Of a DNA stretch of 64,000 bases, positions 42,981 through 57,900 are shown piece after piece (positions within the stretch are counted from its first letter, which is position 1; every line of letters starts with the position of its first letter). The position numbers and the translations under genes were made by a program. The DNA lies in contig CM029370.1 of the NCBI GenBank assembly GCA_017165825.1, forward strand, positions 23,095,686-23,159,685, given 5' to 3'. The notes under the pieces were generated by a model. That model made no database searches. It saw nothing but the letters and a program-made list of their open reading frames with translations, and had not been told where the DNA came from. This stretch comes from Hepsetus odoe. Its lineage: Eukaryota; Chordata; Actinopteri; Characiformes; Hepsetidae.

Positions 42981-45900
42981 TCACTGTGAAGAAGCCTCAG
43001 CCGCTAGCGTGGACCTGCAGTGTTGCTTGTAGTCGGGGGCTAGATCAGCGTTGCAGCAGTTCAGCCCCTGATGGGAGCCCTTTTTTTTTGCCTCGCTGTC
43101 AGTCACCCAGCAGCTGCCTTCATTTCCCAACATGCTGCAGGGCAGCCCACAAGCTGCAGATAAGCTTTGAGCTACTCCATTCACTCTCAGGGGTCCGGAA
43201 GGTCCAGGGCCTTGCAATACACTGGTAAGGTGAGTTAGCAGGTCATCAAAGAATTCTGGAACTCCTTCGTAACCTAGGCAACAAAATGATTCTGTAAAAA
43301 CTGCCCACACATAAATACATATACATATATGTTATATTCAAAAATCTACTACTATGTTGAAGTAGTATCTTATTATAAAGTAATAATACTACTACTACTA
43401 CTACTACTAATAATATTATGTGGACCTTCATATAAGATACATGTTTAACATAGGCACTTTAAGGTTTTTAAATGAAGCCTACATGAAGGTTATTAAAACT
43501 GTCCCGTTTAAAGGATTAATATGAGAGTTTATGATATAATCTTGCAGAAATGAGAAAAAAAAAAAAAAGGATTAAAGTGGGTAAGACCAGATATGGTGTT
43601 TTGCCTGCGCTTTCATGGGACCTGCTGGCTATACTACTGAGACACTGTCACGCCTTACTGCTTATACACCATCTCCATAGCAACAGGAAAGAAGGCAGTC
43701 TGATGGCTTTTGAGTGTCTAACATGAGGTGACAAACACAGCTGTGTGTGTCGCTACAGCAGACGAATCTAAATGTTTCCCCTGAAGATATCAGTAGGCTT
43801 CCTCTTTGAAATTAATTACATATAGAATGTTCTCACATAGGAAGTGTACCTGTTACATCATGTAATCAAAAGTCTTGGCAATTAAAAATAATGTTTCAAA
43901 GACAAAACATGCAGTTATTTAAATATAAGAGGGATATCTTCTCAGCGTAAAACAAACAAAAAATTATAATAAGGTATTTTTGGATACTTTTGAACCAATA
44001 CCACCTCTGACTCTATACTCACCTCTTGTGGTCAAAGGCAGAATTGCAACTTAGTAAGAGCACTCAGTAATTTATTCAGATTTTAGGAAGGCAAGATATC
44101 TCTAAACTTTTTCAGTCGTACATACAACTCAAGTCATGCCTCACTCTCCTTCTTTCACATTTGCTCTCTTTTATATCCTAAAGAAGAATCCTACCTGGAA
44201 ACGCATTGATGTCGATTACAGCATGCTGGCCTGTTTGGTTGTTGATGATGATATCAATCCCAAATAGAGACACACCGAGTGTCTGTCTCAAGCACATGGA
44301 AATCTTCTGAATGACATCATCACTGGGTGTCCTGCACTGTCCCTCCAGGTTGTCCCTCTGTTGGAGCGTTTACCAAGACAGGTGGAATTAGATTTTGGGG
44401 AGCTCTTGCATAGTAGTAAGTAATAAGAAGTCCTTAAAAATAATATTTCGTAAGATAAAGACGTCAAGTGAAAGATCAGAGCGAGTAGTATTATAAAAAG
44501 ACATGCTGACTCACGGAGGTCAAGTCCGATGAAGACTCCGGTTTGGAGACATTATGGCTGTTGAAAGAAATGGCTCTTCTGTCTGAAGAAGGGAATAAAA
44601 CCAGGCTATTGATAAACATTTTCTGAGAATCTAAATTAACATTTTATTTATCAGTATAGTCATTGTCTGATTCATTTATTGACCACCTGTAAGACATTTG
44701 AATCAAAGTATTATTCATTTAATTGTAATAAAATTCAAATAATGTTTACTAGCAAGAGTGTATGTCAGCATTTTTTACAATGGGCATTTTATTCAAATTG
44801 GATTAGTACACATTAAAAATGGGATATGATCGCTGTCAATCTAATAAAACTGTTTAATGTGTAATACCACATTTCACCAGTTTTTGGAAAATACTCTAAG
44901 TTGCTAAATAAAGTTTAATTTGCATCTATATTGAAAGCTTGAGGCAGTAGGGTCTATGATTGGCCAGTGGGAGGCAGAATTGACTCAACTTTTTCAGCAT
45001 CTAAATAGAAAAGCAGTTCCCCTTTACTAGAATCCTGGTCTAAATATTAACACTTACATAAGCGAACAGTGGAGAAGAGAAACAAACAGGTTTCCAGATA
45101 AGTAAGAGGCTGTTAGCATTAAGTAGAGTATCTCAAGCAAGCCATTACTGCCAATCTCACATGGCCCATGATTTTAGGTTGTTTTAAACAAAGAAGTGCT
45201 TCATAAACAACTTCAGATAAAGTATCTTTATAAGGAGATGTACATTTTCCCAGATGACTTTAGATGCTAAAACAAGCCAGCGGAGACTGAGCCCTTTTAA
45301 ATCTTGTCTAAAAGCAAGCATGCCACTCAGTGAAATGCTTTTACATGGGTTGTTAATGCCCAGTATTGTACACAGAGGCCTTGAAATTTCAGTCTGCCAG
45401 GCACGCACATACACTCTCCTGTGCCAAACAACTTTTCCAGTTGATTTTTATCAAATAAATTTAGGAGCATAATCACATGCATTCTTTAGGCTCTATGTTA
45501 CTTTTCTGCAGCACTGAACAAGTGGTGTATTTTTTTACATGTGCAAGTTGTGTATTGAATCATTTTTTTAAATATTCATATTCTATTTTTTGGTATGCAT
45601 ATTTTTTGTCTATGTATTTGTAGAATAGAGGGGTTTGAAATAAGTGGAAGTGATTGCTTAGGAGATAAGGGTAACACGTGAAACTGAAAGTGACTATTCC
45701 CGCCATTGTGAAACACAGCACAGCACACAAGTGAACCACAACAACTAGTGCATTTTACCCATACATGCCGTGCAGCAGGGGGCAGCTAATGAGAAATTGT
45801 AGAGCACAGCCTGTCTGGTCAAAAATAACTACATTTAGAATCATTTCACATTACATTTGCTTAGCATACATATAACTGTGTACACTGTTAGGTCTGAGTA

Positions 45901-48900
45901 GATTTAAGCCCATGTTAATGTTCCAGTTCCCTGTTCCTGATGACCTACAAAAGCACAGTCCGGCTTAACAAAGATTTCTGCTTGCAACTATATATACATT
46001 TTTTTAATTAATTATAAAATATTTTCTGAATTTTTTTTTTACTGTACTACTAGAGGGTAAAAATCACAAAATGTACATAAAAATCAATAAACAATTGTTC
46101 TATCAATTAGAAAAGTCTATTAGGCTATTTTTTTGCAGTAAGAGGCTGTTAGAATTTAGAATTAAATTGATGATCATATGTCATATGCATGTACACAGAA
46201 TTTTCCAACAAATTTGAACATCTGATTATGTAGCTTGAATAAGTTTCAGAACAAGCATTTTTCTTTGACTTTATATGTGGCTCAGACAATCAAATTTAAG
46301 AACCATAAGAGTTTTATTACAATCATTTGACAATGGCTTCAGACACAGAGCTATCAAATTTGTTATGACCTGTTTTATGATCAGGGCCCCAGAAATGTGT
46401 GGAATGCACAGGTGTCCAGTGATGAATGGGAAAAAAATTTGTTATCTGTGAGCTGACTGACCTGTGGGTCCAGAGGGGAAGTTCCTAATGGAGGGCCGCT
46501 CTACCACACTGTAGGCCTCTCCCACTACAAAAACCTTGTAAAGCACAGCATTGTGGTTGATGAAGCTTTGGATGACGCATGGAGGCCTGATGTTCTTCAA
46601 GTCCTCCTCACTGAAGACGATTGCCATCTACGGGGCAAAGACCCATGATAACACAGCCTGTAACACGAACTAGGACACATTCACTGCTTGCCCATTAACC
46701 AAACAACAGATTATAGCAACAGAGTAAGAATTCAACAGACAGGTTAAGAAAAGGACACTTTACAGACAGATTTAGTTGTATAATTTTTAAGGTGTGGTGA
46801 AGCCACATTACAGAGATAACTACCCTCTACAGGTCTATTAGATAAAGCTTTTTTAAGACACACCCACAAGAATTCGGCCTTACATTATGGGTCCCATAAA
46901 ATTCCTGTTTACACGGTCATAAAAACTCACCTACATTCTTTCCTTTGTGCAAAAGTAATACATTACTCTTGCGCATCCCACAGTGTCAACACTAGGGTAA
47001 GCTTTGAAAAAGCAGAAGAGTATTAATTGAATCATTACCTTCAGCAATGTTCTTAAGTGAAGGTCTGAGATATGAGAAATGTGCCTAAAGAGATGGTTGT
47101 TGACTTAAGGAGACCACGTCATGATCACTCTCCACCAAACATCCATAGCTTATCCATGGAGATGGTCCAGAGCACCAAGTTTCTTGGTGTTCACATAACA
47201 GATAATCTCACGTGGACCCCCAACACCAGCTCCAGCACCAAAGAAAGCCCAGCAGTGTTTCTAAAGCAACTTTCTTCACAGACTGAAGAGAGCCCATCTC
47301 CCTCCACCTCACTATGTTCTACAGAGGAACCATTGAGAGCATCCTGAGGAGCTGCATCATGGCCTGGTATGGGAACTGTAACGTCTCCAATCGCAAGTCG
47401 CCACAATGGGTAGTAAGGACAGCTGAGAAGATCATCTGTGTCTCTCTGCCTTCTCTTTAGGACATTTCAGGGCCACTCGCTGCATCCACAAAGCAAACAG
47501 CATTGTGGATGATCCCACACACCATTCCCACCCACACTTCTCCCACCTGCCTTCTGGGAAAAGGTACTGTAGCATATGGGCCTCCACTACCAGGGTGGGA
47601 AACAGTTTCTTCCCCCTGGCCATCAGACTCTTGAACAGTAACTGACTCAACTCCCTTCATAAACCTTTCTATCTACCTCTTGCTGTTTATGCACATAGTC
47701 ACTTTATTATCACTATTTAATGTGCACTCTGCACTTTTTAGCAATGCTGCTTCATTAGACTGCTGCTCTGTTCCACCCACATTCATGCACATACTGCCTG
47801 TTTGTTGTTGGATTAACGTTCTTTGTTTTTGCAATTGTTGTTGCACTGATTGTTGGCTTGTCTACACTTGTTAGTCCTGTCTTCACAGTCTAGTGGTGTG
47901 TTCTATGTAATGTTAGACGTTGTCTCATGTGTAGCACCAGGGTCCTGGAGGAACGTTGAGTTTCACTGTGTACTGCTGATATGGTTGAAATGACAATAAA
48001 ACCTACTTAAACTGTGCCAGACACCCTTGTTCTATCCAGTCCTCTACTGCCGAACAACCTTTCTTCATATGAAATCATCCTTTTTCTCACTGCTGCTTTT
48101 AATATGAATGTGAACATTATACAGTACTGTGCAAATGTTTTAGGCAGGTGTGGAAAAAATGCTGTAAACAGAATGCTTTCAGAAATATAAATAATGATTG
48201 TTTGTTTTTATCAATTTACAAAATAAAAAGTGAGCGAACAAAAGAAAAATCTAAATCAAATCAATATTTGGTGTTACTACCTTTTGCCTTCAAACCAGTA
48301 TCAGTTCTTCTGGCCCCCACAGAGCCCTGATCTCAACATCATCCAGTGCGTCTGGATCACATGAAGAGACAGAAGGATGTGAGGAAGCCTACATCCACAG
48401 AAGATCTGTGGTTAGTTCTCCAAGATGTTTGGAGCAACCTACCAGCCGAGTTCCTTCAAAAACTGTGTGCAAGTGTACCTAGAAGAATTGATGCTGTTTT
48501 GAAGGCAAAGGGTGGTCACACCAAATATTGATTTGACTTAGATTTCTCTTTTATTCATTCACTGCATTTTGTTGATTGATGAAAATAAATGATTAACACT
48601 TCCATCTCTGAAAGCGTTCTTTCCACACCTGCCTAAAACTTTTGCACAGTACTGTATACTATACATATAAGGTATATATAAAATTGTTGCGCCCAGTTTG
48701 TATATTTCTAAATGTAAATCCATCCATCCGTCTAGCCAGTCAGCCAGCCCGCCAGTCATTGAAAAAATCTTACTAGTTTAAACGAACTTTGCTGGTCTTA
48801 TTTGAGTTTGTCCTAAATAATAATAATAATAATAATAATAATAAAGATAATTTAATTTTAAAACTAAAAATAAAGGACACCTTGAAAAAGGAGTGAAAAA

Positions 48901-51900
48901 GCCTTATGACATGACAAGACTAAAATGTGTGCCATTATTCCCAAGAACTGACACAAATAATTTGCCATGTGACAATGTTTTTCGCAGAAATTACACCTGG
49001 TCCATCTTTAATATTATAAAGGAATAGTTATATAATGGTATAAGGAATAAGGTAATGGTATAAGGAATGGTATATAAATGTAATTTATTGAATTGATCAG
49101 GCAATACAGGAGTTTGCTAAACAAAACAACTAGTGAAAATCTTTGTGTAATAAAATTGCATAGAAAGTTATTTCAGACCCTAATTACAGATTTTTACTTG
49201 TATTGCCTTGTGTTCTAAGTCATATGCTGTCTTCCGTGTGATAAGCAATATAAAGCAGTACAGAGCATGGCTGGCCTTTAGATCACTTTACACTGGAGAT
49301 CACAATCAGCTGCTGTGAGTCATAGTGTGCTTTGAGGGAGGAGGGATTGGTTCTGAAGTAAGTGTGACGGAAAACAATTTGGTCATAAGACAAAAAGACA
49401 ATATGCTTAATTACATAATGTAAGTTTGATGGTTATGAAGGAAAGGAAATGAACAAGAGCATTTTCCAAAGCACCAACTTACCTCATGAGAGTTCGTGCC
49501 ATGTGCTACCTGAGTTTTACAGACTGTAATAAAACAGAAGACAGCACAAAACATTTATCACCACACAGCATACACCAAAGAGAACATAATGTTTGCCTAC
49601 AGATTATCCACTTTGTGCTGTACCCCTCAAAGTTATTGCTAATAATGTGGTGGTCAGCTCAAGCACAAGTCTGAAACCGTGCATCAAATATGATTTAATG
49701 TTCTGAGCCTCTGTTCAATAAACTTTCTGAACTGCACAAGTTTAAAGGTCTTTTACAGCAGTCACATGGGTGTGTTTTAGTGAGAGCATCTTGTAGTTTT
49801 GTGGCTAAACAGACATATTGGAAAGGAAGGAGAGAGATGCCACCCTTCCCTCCCAGTCACTTGCAAACACCCATTACTGATGACAGAAGTGTAATCATGT
49901 CAACTTTAGCCAGCCAGATTATTTACATTCATCACAATGGGTCACCCAGTGAAATAATTTTATCACACTAAAAAAAAGCACTCACTGAAAGGGAAGGTGA
50001 TGCCATTCTTATGGAGCTGCTCCAACAAGTCTGGGCCACATTCCCTGTTGAGCCCCATGAATGAAGGAGAGCTAATCCGGTCATCTACTCAACACAGAAA
50101 AACAAAAAAGGGCACAGTTAGCACATGCATAATAACTCTGCTAAGTTATGTCGTTCAGGTTAAGGCCTTGTGCCTTACAGGTCTGTAAGGCCTTGTATGC
50201 AGGGTCAAAGCTATATGACTTACATGTTAGTTTCTTTGTAGTAATTGGTTCAAAAGGTGAATTAATAAAGAGAAAAGACTTGTGAACATAGTTGGAGACA
50301 ATCTCTCTTTTCCATCTACTTTGCTATTGGTTGAATGCTTTCAGTGCAGGGTTAAGCTACTTTATTTATTTTTGATAAATTTGGTAATTTTTATCAAATT
50401 ACCAAATTTAGTAATTCTGTTGAGCTCCATGTTGGGTTTAATTATCTCCATACTTGCATTTCATTCATGTTCTGAGAAGTGAAGGAGAAAAACCATGCTG
50501 TTTTTCATGTTAGACATTGTGCCCCTGTGGAAGATTTCTCACACAAACAGCCAGAACTTCAGAGACAGTCAAGAGCAATCAATCAATCAATCAATCAATC
50601 TAAACACACACACAACCTTGTTGACTAAAACTGCACTGTAAATGTATATGAGTACTACTACTCCTCCTCCTAAAAACAATACATAATCTTTTATCCCAAT
50701 TACTGTACTATTAACTGATGATAAATGTCAGTATTTTTTTTATTTTTATTATTAAATTATCTTAAATGATATATATCATATATAAGCTTTCATTCAGTTT
50801 GATCTCTATCTGCTTACATTTTAAACAAGCTCTTGGTTATTACTGGCCTCTTGCATCAGAAAAATGTTCTTTTTTGCTGAATGAATTTGTTTTAACAACT
50901 TTAAGAGTCAGATGCTTTTTATAAACAAGAGAATATACACTGCTGTATGCAAAAGCATGTGGTTATTTACACATATTTAAATAGATACACGGACTAAACT
51001 TAGTGTACAGTAGTGGAGTCAAAGCAAACAATATTATCATATGCTAACAGCAGTGTTTGAATTACATCTTAACACAAGAGTTCTGCAGCAAGTCACACTA
51101 ATTACATCACATCTAATCAGGCAGGAGCTTTGCAGATCTAGTCATGGAAAAAGCAACTGTACTTAGAAACTCAAAATTAGTCACTGATTGTCTTTGCAGA
51201 TATAAGCAGAATCACAAAGAAGCACACAGAACAAGTGGGGCTTAAAAAAAAAAGAGTGTAAATGCAGATTGTGGGATACAGTGGGTACATTAGTGGTGTT
51301 ATCTTCTTTTTCCCAGGATCCCTTGCTATGTTGTTTCATACGCTAATATCCATGGAAGTGGTTGCCTGGCGAGGGAGCCCAAGAAAAGAGTCAGTGCCTT
51401 GGAATTCTAAACACAGTTCCCTCCACTTTTAAAGACACAGGCTGCAGCCAAGTCTGTTAACCTCACACTACCCCTCAACTGACATCTGGCACCAACACGA
51501 ACAGCTCTGGCATGGTTCTGCTCAAACAGCATTCATGGAATTTACCCATCCATGCCAATAAATGTGTTCTTTCATAGAAACTGTTGCTAGGTCGGACAAG
51601 CTTTATAAAATTTTGGCAAAACACCTATTCAGCCTAATGAGAAATTGTAGAGCACAGCCTGTCTGGTCAAAAATAACTACATTTAGAATCATTTCACATT
51701 ACATTTGCTTAGCATACATGTAACTGTGTACACTGTTAGGTCTGAGTAGATTTAAGCCCACGTTAATGTTCCAGCTCCCTGTTTCTGATGACCTACAAAA
51801 GCACAGTCCAGCTTAACAAAGATTTCTGCTTGCAAATATTTAGTTTTTTTATAAAATGTAATGCATTTGGTTTTAGCTAATTAGCTCAATAAACTGGCTG

Positions 51901-54900
51901 TTTTTCAAGCTTGCTTGTTTTCAAGCTGAAAGATACACGGCAAAAAGAGAATAGACTGTAATATAAGTGGGGGTAACATGCCTTCAACATTTAAACTTCT
52001 TTGCTGTGTAAACACCTTGTTGTATGGTTTTGTGGTCTCATTCTAGGTTTAATTTTATGCAGTATTGACAAAAGGAAGTGGAGCATTGTGACACGCAAAG
52101 AAACAGCTTATAAACACAGAGTGATGAAGCTGTACAATACATTTACAGTGTGTCCAGTGTGCGGTGGCCTTTGGGTTTAACAGCTAGGTTTTCAAAAAAC
52201 ATGGACAATTGCTACAGAAGAATACTTAGTAGGTGGATCACTGATCAATTATAATGTTACTAACTTTAACTGTGAACAAGGTTAACAAGATTAAATTTTT
52301 TGTAATTGTGAAAAACGCCACAGCACACAGTGAAACAATGAAATTCAGTTCAATTCAAATTTGATCTCTGCTTTTTACCCACACACACCGTGCAGCAGGG
52401 GGCAGCTGTTTAAAGCGCCCGGGGAGCAGTGATGGGGACGGTACCTCAGGGCAACCTACTGGTCTGGGATTCAAACCCATGACCTTTTGATTCAGAGGCC
52501 TAGTCCCTAACCACCAAAATTTCAACAAATCATGTCAGCAGAATTAGAAATATTTACTATGGACTTGGAGATACCTAATGCCTGGCTCACACTACAGCCT
52601 TTTAAAACTTTTTTTTAACACTGCCAGTTAATATAATATAGCACATAATATGTGGCTGTCATGCTGAAATGCTATAAGATTCAGAAAGAAAAGATTGCTG
52701 TTTGGCTCATGAGCACAGTCTTAATATTAGTACTGTCTTGAAAGGTGGGGGTATAAAGATATAGTCTGTGAAAATTCTTTACAAATCCTGTGGAGTGAGC
52801 CAGACATTAATCACAAATAAATGTATGTGTTTGATTAGTACTAGTATTTGATATTGCATCTTTCACTGGAGTAAGTACATTTCTCTTTTACTGCAGCCCT
52901 GCATTTAATACAGGCAGGTAGAGTAATTACGGTGGAATTCCTAAGCCACTGTTCCAGCTAGAGATGTGAGCAGGACCTGTCTAATACACCAACCTCATGA
53001 CCTCTCTGTTGTCCATGAATGCACATCATGAGTGACACAAAGAATGAACAACTCAGCAGCTTTGGGCCAATAGCCCCCCGTAAGCCTCATCCTCGCACAG
53101 CGGAAAGACCAAATACACAACTCCCCCAGGCCGGATTATGTCAGGAGCTCAAAGGACTGGTGAAGAAGCACATCCTAATTGCAGATATTTATTAAGTTTG
53201 CTACGGCAGAAATTAGATGGGGTATTTACATACTTAAACAAGTGAAAATGACTGGTTTGCTCATGTAGTTATATGCAGCCTGTTAGCATGTCCACCACAA
53301 GAACATACCCTTCATGCTCTCCTCTATTTTGTGAATTAGCTTGTAGGACTCAAAGCGATCAAGCAGTGTACGAATGGCGGGAAGTGGGTCTAAAATCACA
53401 GTCTCTGGATGTGCATCAATATATTCCTAAAAAGAAATGCGAAAAACAAGTACACAGTAATGCATAATCAATAATGACATTTTAGAAGAAATTAGGACAA
53501 TTCATGAAAAAAAATTAATGGATTAAAAGAAACATTTCTGTAGCTAACATTAAGACATTTATAGTATAGATACACATGTCCAAAAGTCATCCAGACGTCT
53601 TTTTTTAGCCCTACAAACTGCATGACAAATACAATGGGACACTCTGGAGCACCCACACATGAGCCTAATCATGCCCAAAGCAAAATGATGGCAAGAGGGG
53701 CACAAAGTGCTTCACTGGAGCAGTAAAACTGTCTTCTGAACAGATTGAGGTCCATCAAATACCTGTTTTGAAATCATGTTTGTAATCCAGCATCAGCGAA
53801 AATCAGTTAAATCCTCACAGCAATGTTCCAATATGTAGTTCAAGGGATAAATAACACTGCATGAGCAGATGTCTACACACTTTTGGACATGTATTTTACC
53901 ACTCCTATAATGCAGACATATATACCTGCACACTCTGCACAAGCAGTAAGGCCTCTGTGACATTCTGGTCTGCTTCCACAATGTGGTCAGTTAGCTTGTG
54001 GATGATGGCGTCCAAGGGCCCCTGCTCTTCCAGTGGTTGGCTGAGGTCCAGCTGGTTGGGGATCAAGAGGTCAGGTTTCAGTGGTAACCCTTTAGGAAAA
54101 ACTCCCATGACAAAACATGAGTAATGGATTGTGAAAATAGATTTTCTGTTAAAACCACACCCCCAGTTTACAACAAAATAAACTTCCCTCTTTCTGTTAA
54201 AACCACACCCCCAGTTTACAACAAAATAAACTTCCATTTTCAACTATATTTTTAAATGATTTTTAATTTATGACTAATTAGAATAATTTGAATCATTTAA
54301 TGAATTGTAACATGGGAAACGCAAATAGTGCATTTGAACCTGTTTTCAAAGGAAAAAGCTTTTGTTGAATTTTAACAATTTACCGAGAATCTGAAAATTC
54401 CGGACAAACCAGACAAACTATATGATAAACATTTCAACCCAAACACAAATAATCTCAAAAAAGCTTAAAAGATATCCTGGGGGAGGGTATGATTAACATT
54501 TTGCATTCATTTAGTATTTGGCCTAACAGTGTTTTTAGAGAAAAGTTTATATATTTTTTGAAGTACAAATTAGCCCTAGAACTTGCCATTCAATATAAGT
54601 TCTTGTAAGACGTAGTAGCATGGAGGACATATCTAAGATGCAATATCAAGTACCTAGAACAAAAATCAATTTGGAAATTTGGAAATTCAAGCGATTCTTT
54701 AAGCACGCACTTCTGCTTAGCAAAAATTGCTGAAGTTGTATAACTATGACCACAAATGTGCCAATTCAAAAGTCCAAAATAACAAAAAAGTAAGACAGTG
54801 ACATGTGAACTTCACAGTATTCAATAATGTCTTGTTAAGAAATACAAAGTTGAGGTATAATAATGACTGATGCTAAATAGAACCATTTCTTGAAAGATTT

Positions 54901-57900
54901 TTAAAGATCCTTCTAAAAAAAAAAAAACCAAAACCAAAAATGAGCCCCTGGAGCATTAGTCATCATTAGTCATAGGGGTCTAGTCAGCAGGTGATTTTCC
55001 TATTCAAACACACCAATTGAACCATAGCCACTAAATAATAAACAGAATCAGGTGAGTTTGGACAGGGAAATCAACTTAAATGTGCAGGAATTATTCCTGC
55101 CAAAGAGGAATAAACTCAGCTTTTGCCTAGAGCTTTTAAGAAGGTGTGTTATATCTAGATATCTATCTTCCAAGCAAATAAGGCTGGGAGTTTAGCATAA
55201 ATACTGCTCACAGTTCCCCTGGGCTGGCCCTGAGGGACATGCAACTGTTTTCTTTGGAACAATCCACTTGGCAAGTGGCAGAGGCTCAGTGACTTGGCAG
55301 AGGCGAGAGGGCAGCATGTGGACATCATTTTATACAACAGACCAAACCATTCAAGGGTCATCCTTTGAAGAGTTATTACAAATATAAGTAGAATCTGGAT
55401 AAAGGGACCCACCATGTTGTGGGCCAGAGGGAGTTTTTGGGTATAATTCTCAGAAGGTTGCAATATAAGAGGGGCTGATGGCTGAAAATATTTTAAAGGT
55501 TAGCAGGAATGCATGAGTAATGGTGACTTTTCTTTGTTTATAAGAAAAGCACATGCTTCTGGCAAAATGATACACATCAGGAAACTCACTCCAAAGAAAA
55601 AGTTGTTCAGCTGACAACCACGTCAGTTGCATTCTTAGGAAGCAGGCTGCATCTGCGTGGGTTTGTGTACTATTGAAGAACTGATGTTTAGCATTTTTAC
55701 GGACACTTACTGCTTCCAGCAAATGGCCAGGCCTTATTTGTTATAACAGCTTGCAAATCCCCATCACCCTTCCCAACTTAACCAGCCAGTTTTTCTAGAA
55801 AATCAGAACCAGCATGTCATTCTCTTGCCACTGGATCAGGAACAGCTTATCTTTATATCCAAACTATAAACATAAAGGTTTATAGCAAACATTTTCTTGT
55901 GTCCACAAAAAAGTCCCCTGAGGATCAGATGATTCCCTTGACTTGTGCAATATGGACGGGTGCTTTAAGGCTTCATTAATAATGTAAACTAAGTCCTAGT
56001 CAGTGCAGTGCTAAGATCTCAATTGGCCAGTGTATACATACGCAAATACTGTACCATGCTAAAGCTGTAGGCACCTGAGAAAAAACTATTTAAATGTTTT
56101 AAAATAGTAGTAATCATGTATTGGTCCAATTAAACTCTTAACAGAATCAATACAAAAATAACAATTTTATACATGCTTATGGATTTTGTATGGCACCAAT
56201 TTAAAACTGAGACTCCCTTTATTTAGGGTTTAAGCGGTTCAGTTTTACTGTAAAGTTATTAATAAAGTCATGAATATAAAGATCATCAATAAGTCTATAT
56301 TTTAATTCTGGTATCTGATGAAGCTGACTGCTAAACCTGACCGAAAGAGAAAACAAAGTAAAATAATTAATCAGCAAGATCTGAGCTTTGACAGATTAGA
56401 TAAAAGTTGGCTCACAACACAGCAGCAGATCACTGAAACCTTTTATTGAAATTAAAGGCCATCAGACCATGTTTTACAATTATCTAGTCAAATTTTAAAC
56501 TATTAAGCTATTTATATATTTCTATATTACTCTTCCATACAGGTAGTTTTTCTATAAAGTGGTACCTTTGGTTTAACCAGTTCCTGGTTTGGTGGTTAAA
56601 TGCTTCATTCAGTAAAATCTGGTGTGTTGGGGAAGATTTGTTACTATGCAGAGGTTTAGGGAATCAAGGATCTTCACTTTTTAATGTTATTTTTGCCCTA
56701 TTTATGCGCATTTTAAATTCTTCTAACATTATCTAATGTTTTATAATGAGTTAAACTCACAGTATGTGTCGTACTTCTGAGTTTCATTACAGTCAAATAT
56801 TTCCTATCCTTTTCTATGCGACGATGAACTTTTAGGGGTGAAGTATTTTCATGTATATTCACATAATGGTCTATCCATGACATACAGTTTGCAATGTATC
56901 CCATATAATTGTCAGATATTAACGATAAATTCTCATTAACATACAGAATCCTCAACTATATAAATACAGTTAACTATATAAATACATGAAGCATTTCCAT
57001 AAGAACACGGCAGAGGTTAAGAGATTAATAAAACAGTGGAGAGCATGGCTAACACCCTGGCCTGCAGAAATATTTACTGCCTCGTGTGACACTAAACTGG
57101 CTATTCAGTCCAATTTGAGAGACAATGTGTACACGTATAGATTCCAGCCAAGCACTCGAATCAATAACCCCTCAATCTGCAAGGGCCTACAACCTAACTT
57201 AACCACATACACTCTATGTATAAATACATGTATGAACTTAATTTAACAGAGCCAACATATACAAGATACTCACACTCGCTCACTCTCTCACACGCTCACT
57301 CTTCTTAACCGTTTATCCTGAGTACCATCTCTGGTTATTTCTCAGCATATAATATAATTGCAACCAATGCTGATTTATTTTCCTCTAGATCATTTTTGAG
57401 CATAACGTGATCATTTCTGAATTCTAAGTGTAAAAGAAAATATGAATAGCAATACACTAAAATGGGACTTCTGTGCCAATGCTAATATCTGATGAGGGAC
57501 CATACCAATTATGATTTTTAGGATTTATTAATTATTATATTATTATAGCAGTTCACAACTAGAACTGTTTTTTCATTTTGTAATGCATTTTTTTGTTTTT
57601 CTTCATAACTCATAGCTCTGAACTGCAGCGTGCCTGACTGTCACATCAGTGCCCATCTACATGGGGAAAACATTTGACAACAAGAATTTTGTCAGAAGTT
57701 TAAGGTTGTTCATTTAAGTTGTTAGATTAAAGTTGAAAACACATTTCTATCAACCCTATTAACCTCTCAATGCAAAAATGTGACCACGCCTGATTAATTT
57801 GCTCTTCTCTGTTAATCATCTGATATCTCTGTTTTGTTGGTCAAGTTATTTTAGAGAACCAGGTCCATCAGTGCTAAAAAAAATTCTCAAAAACAACCTT

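Noticed and set aside
53905..54243. Open frame extending the itpk1 exon at 54051 upstream to 54243
   Set aside because: The extension is intron and includes the tandem repeat; the acceptor CCAACCAG at 54052 and the microexon at 62920-62944 restore the conserved protein sequence.
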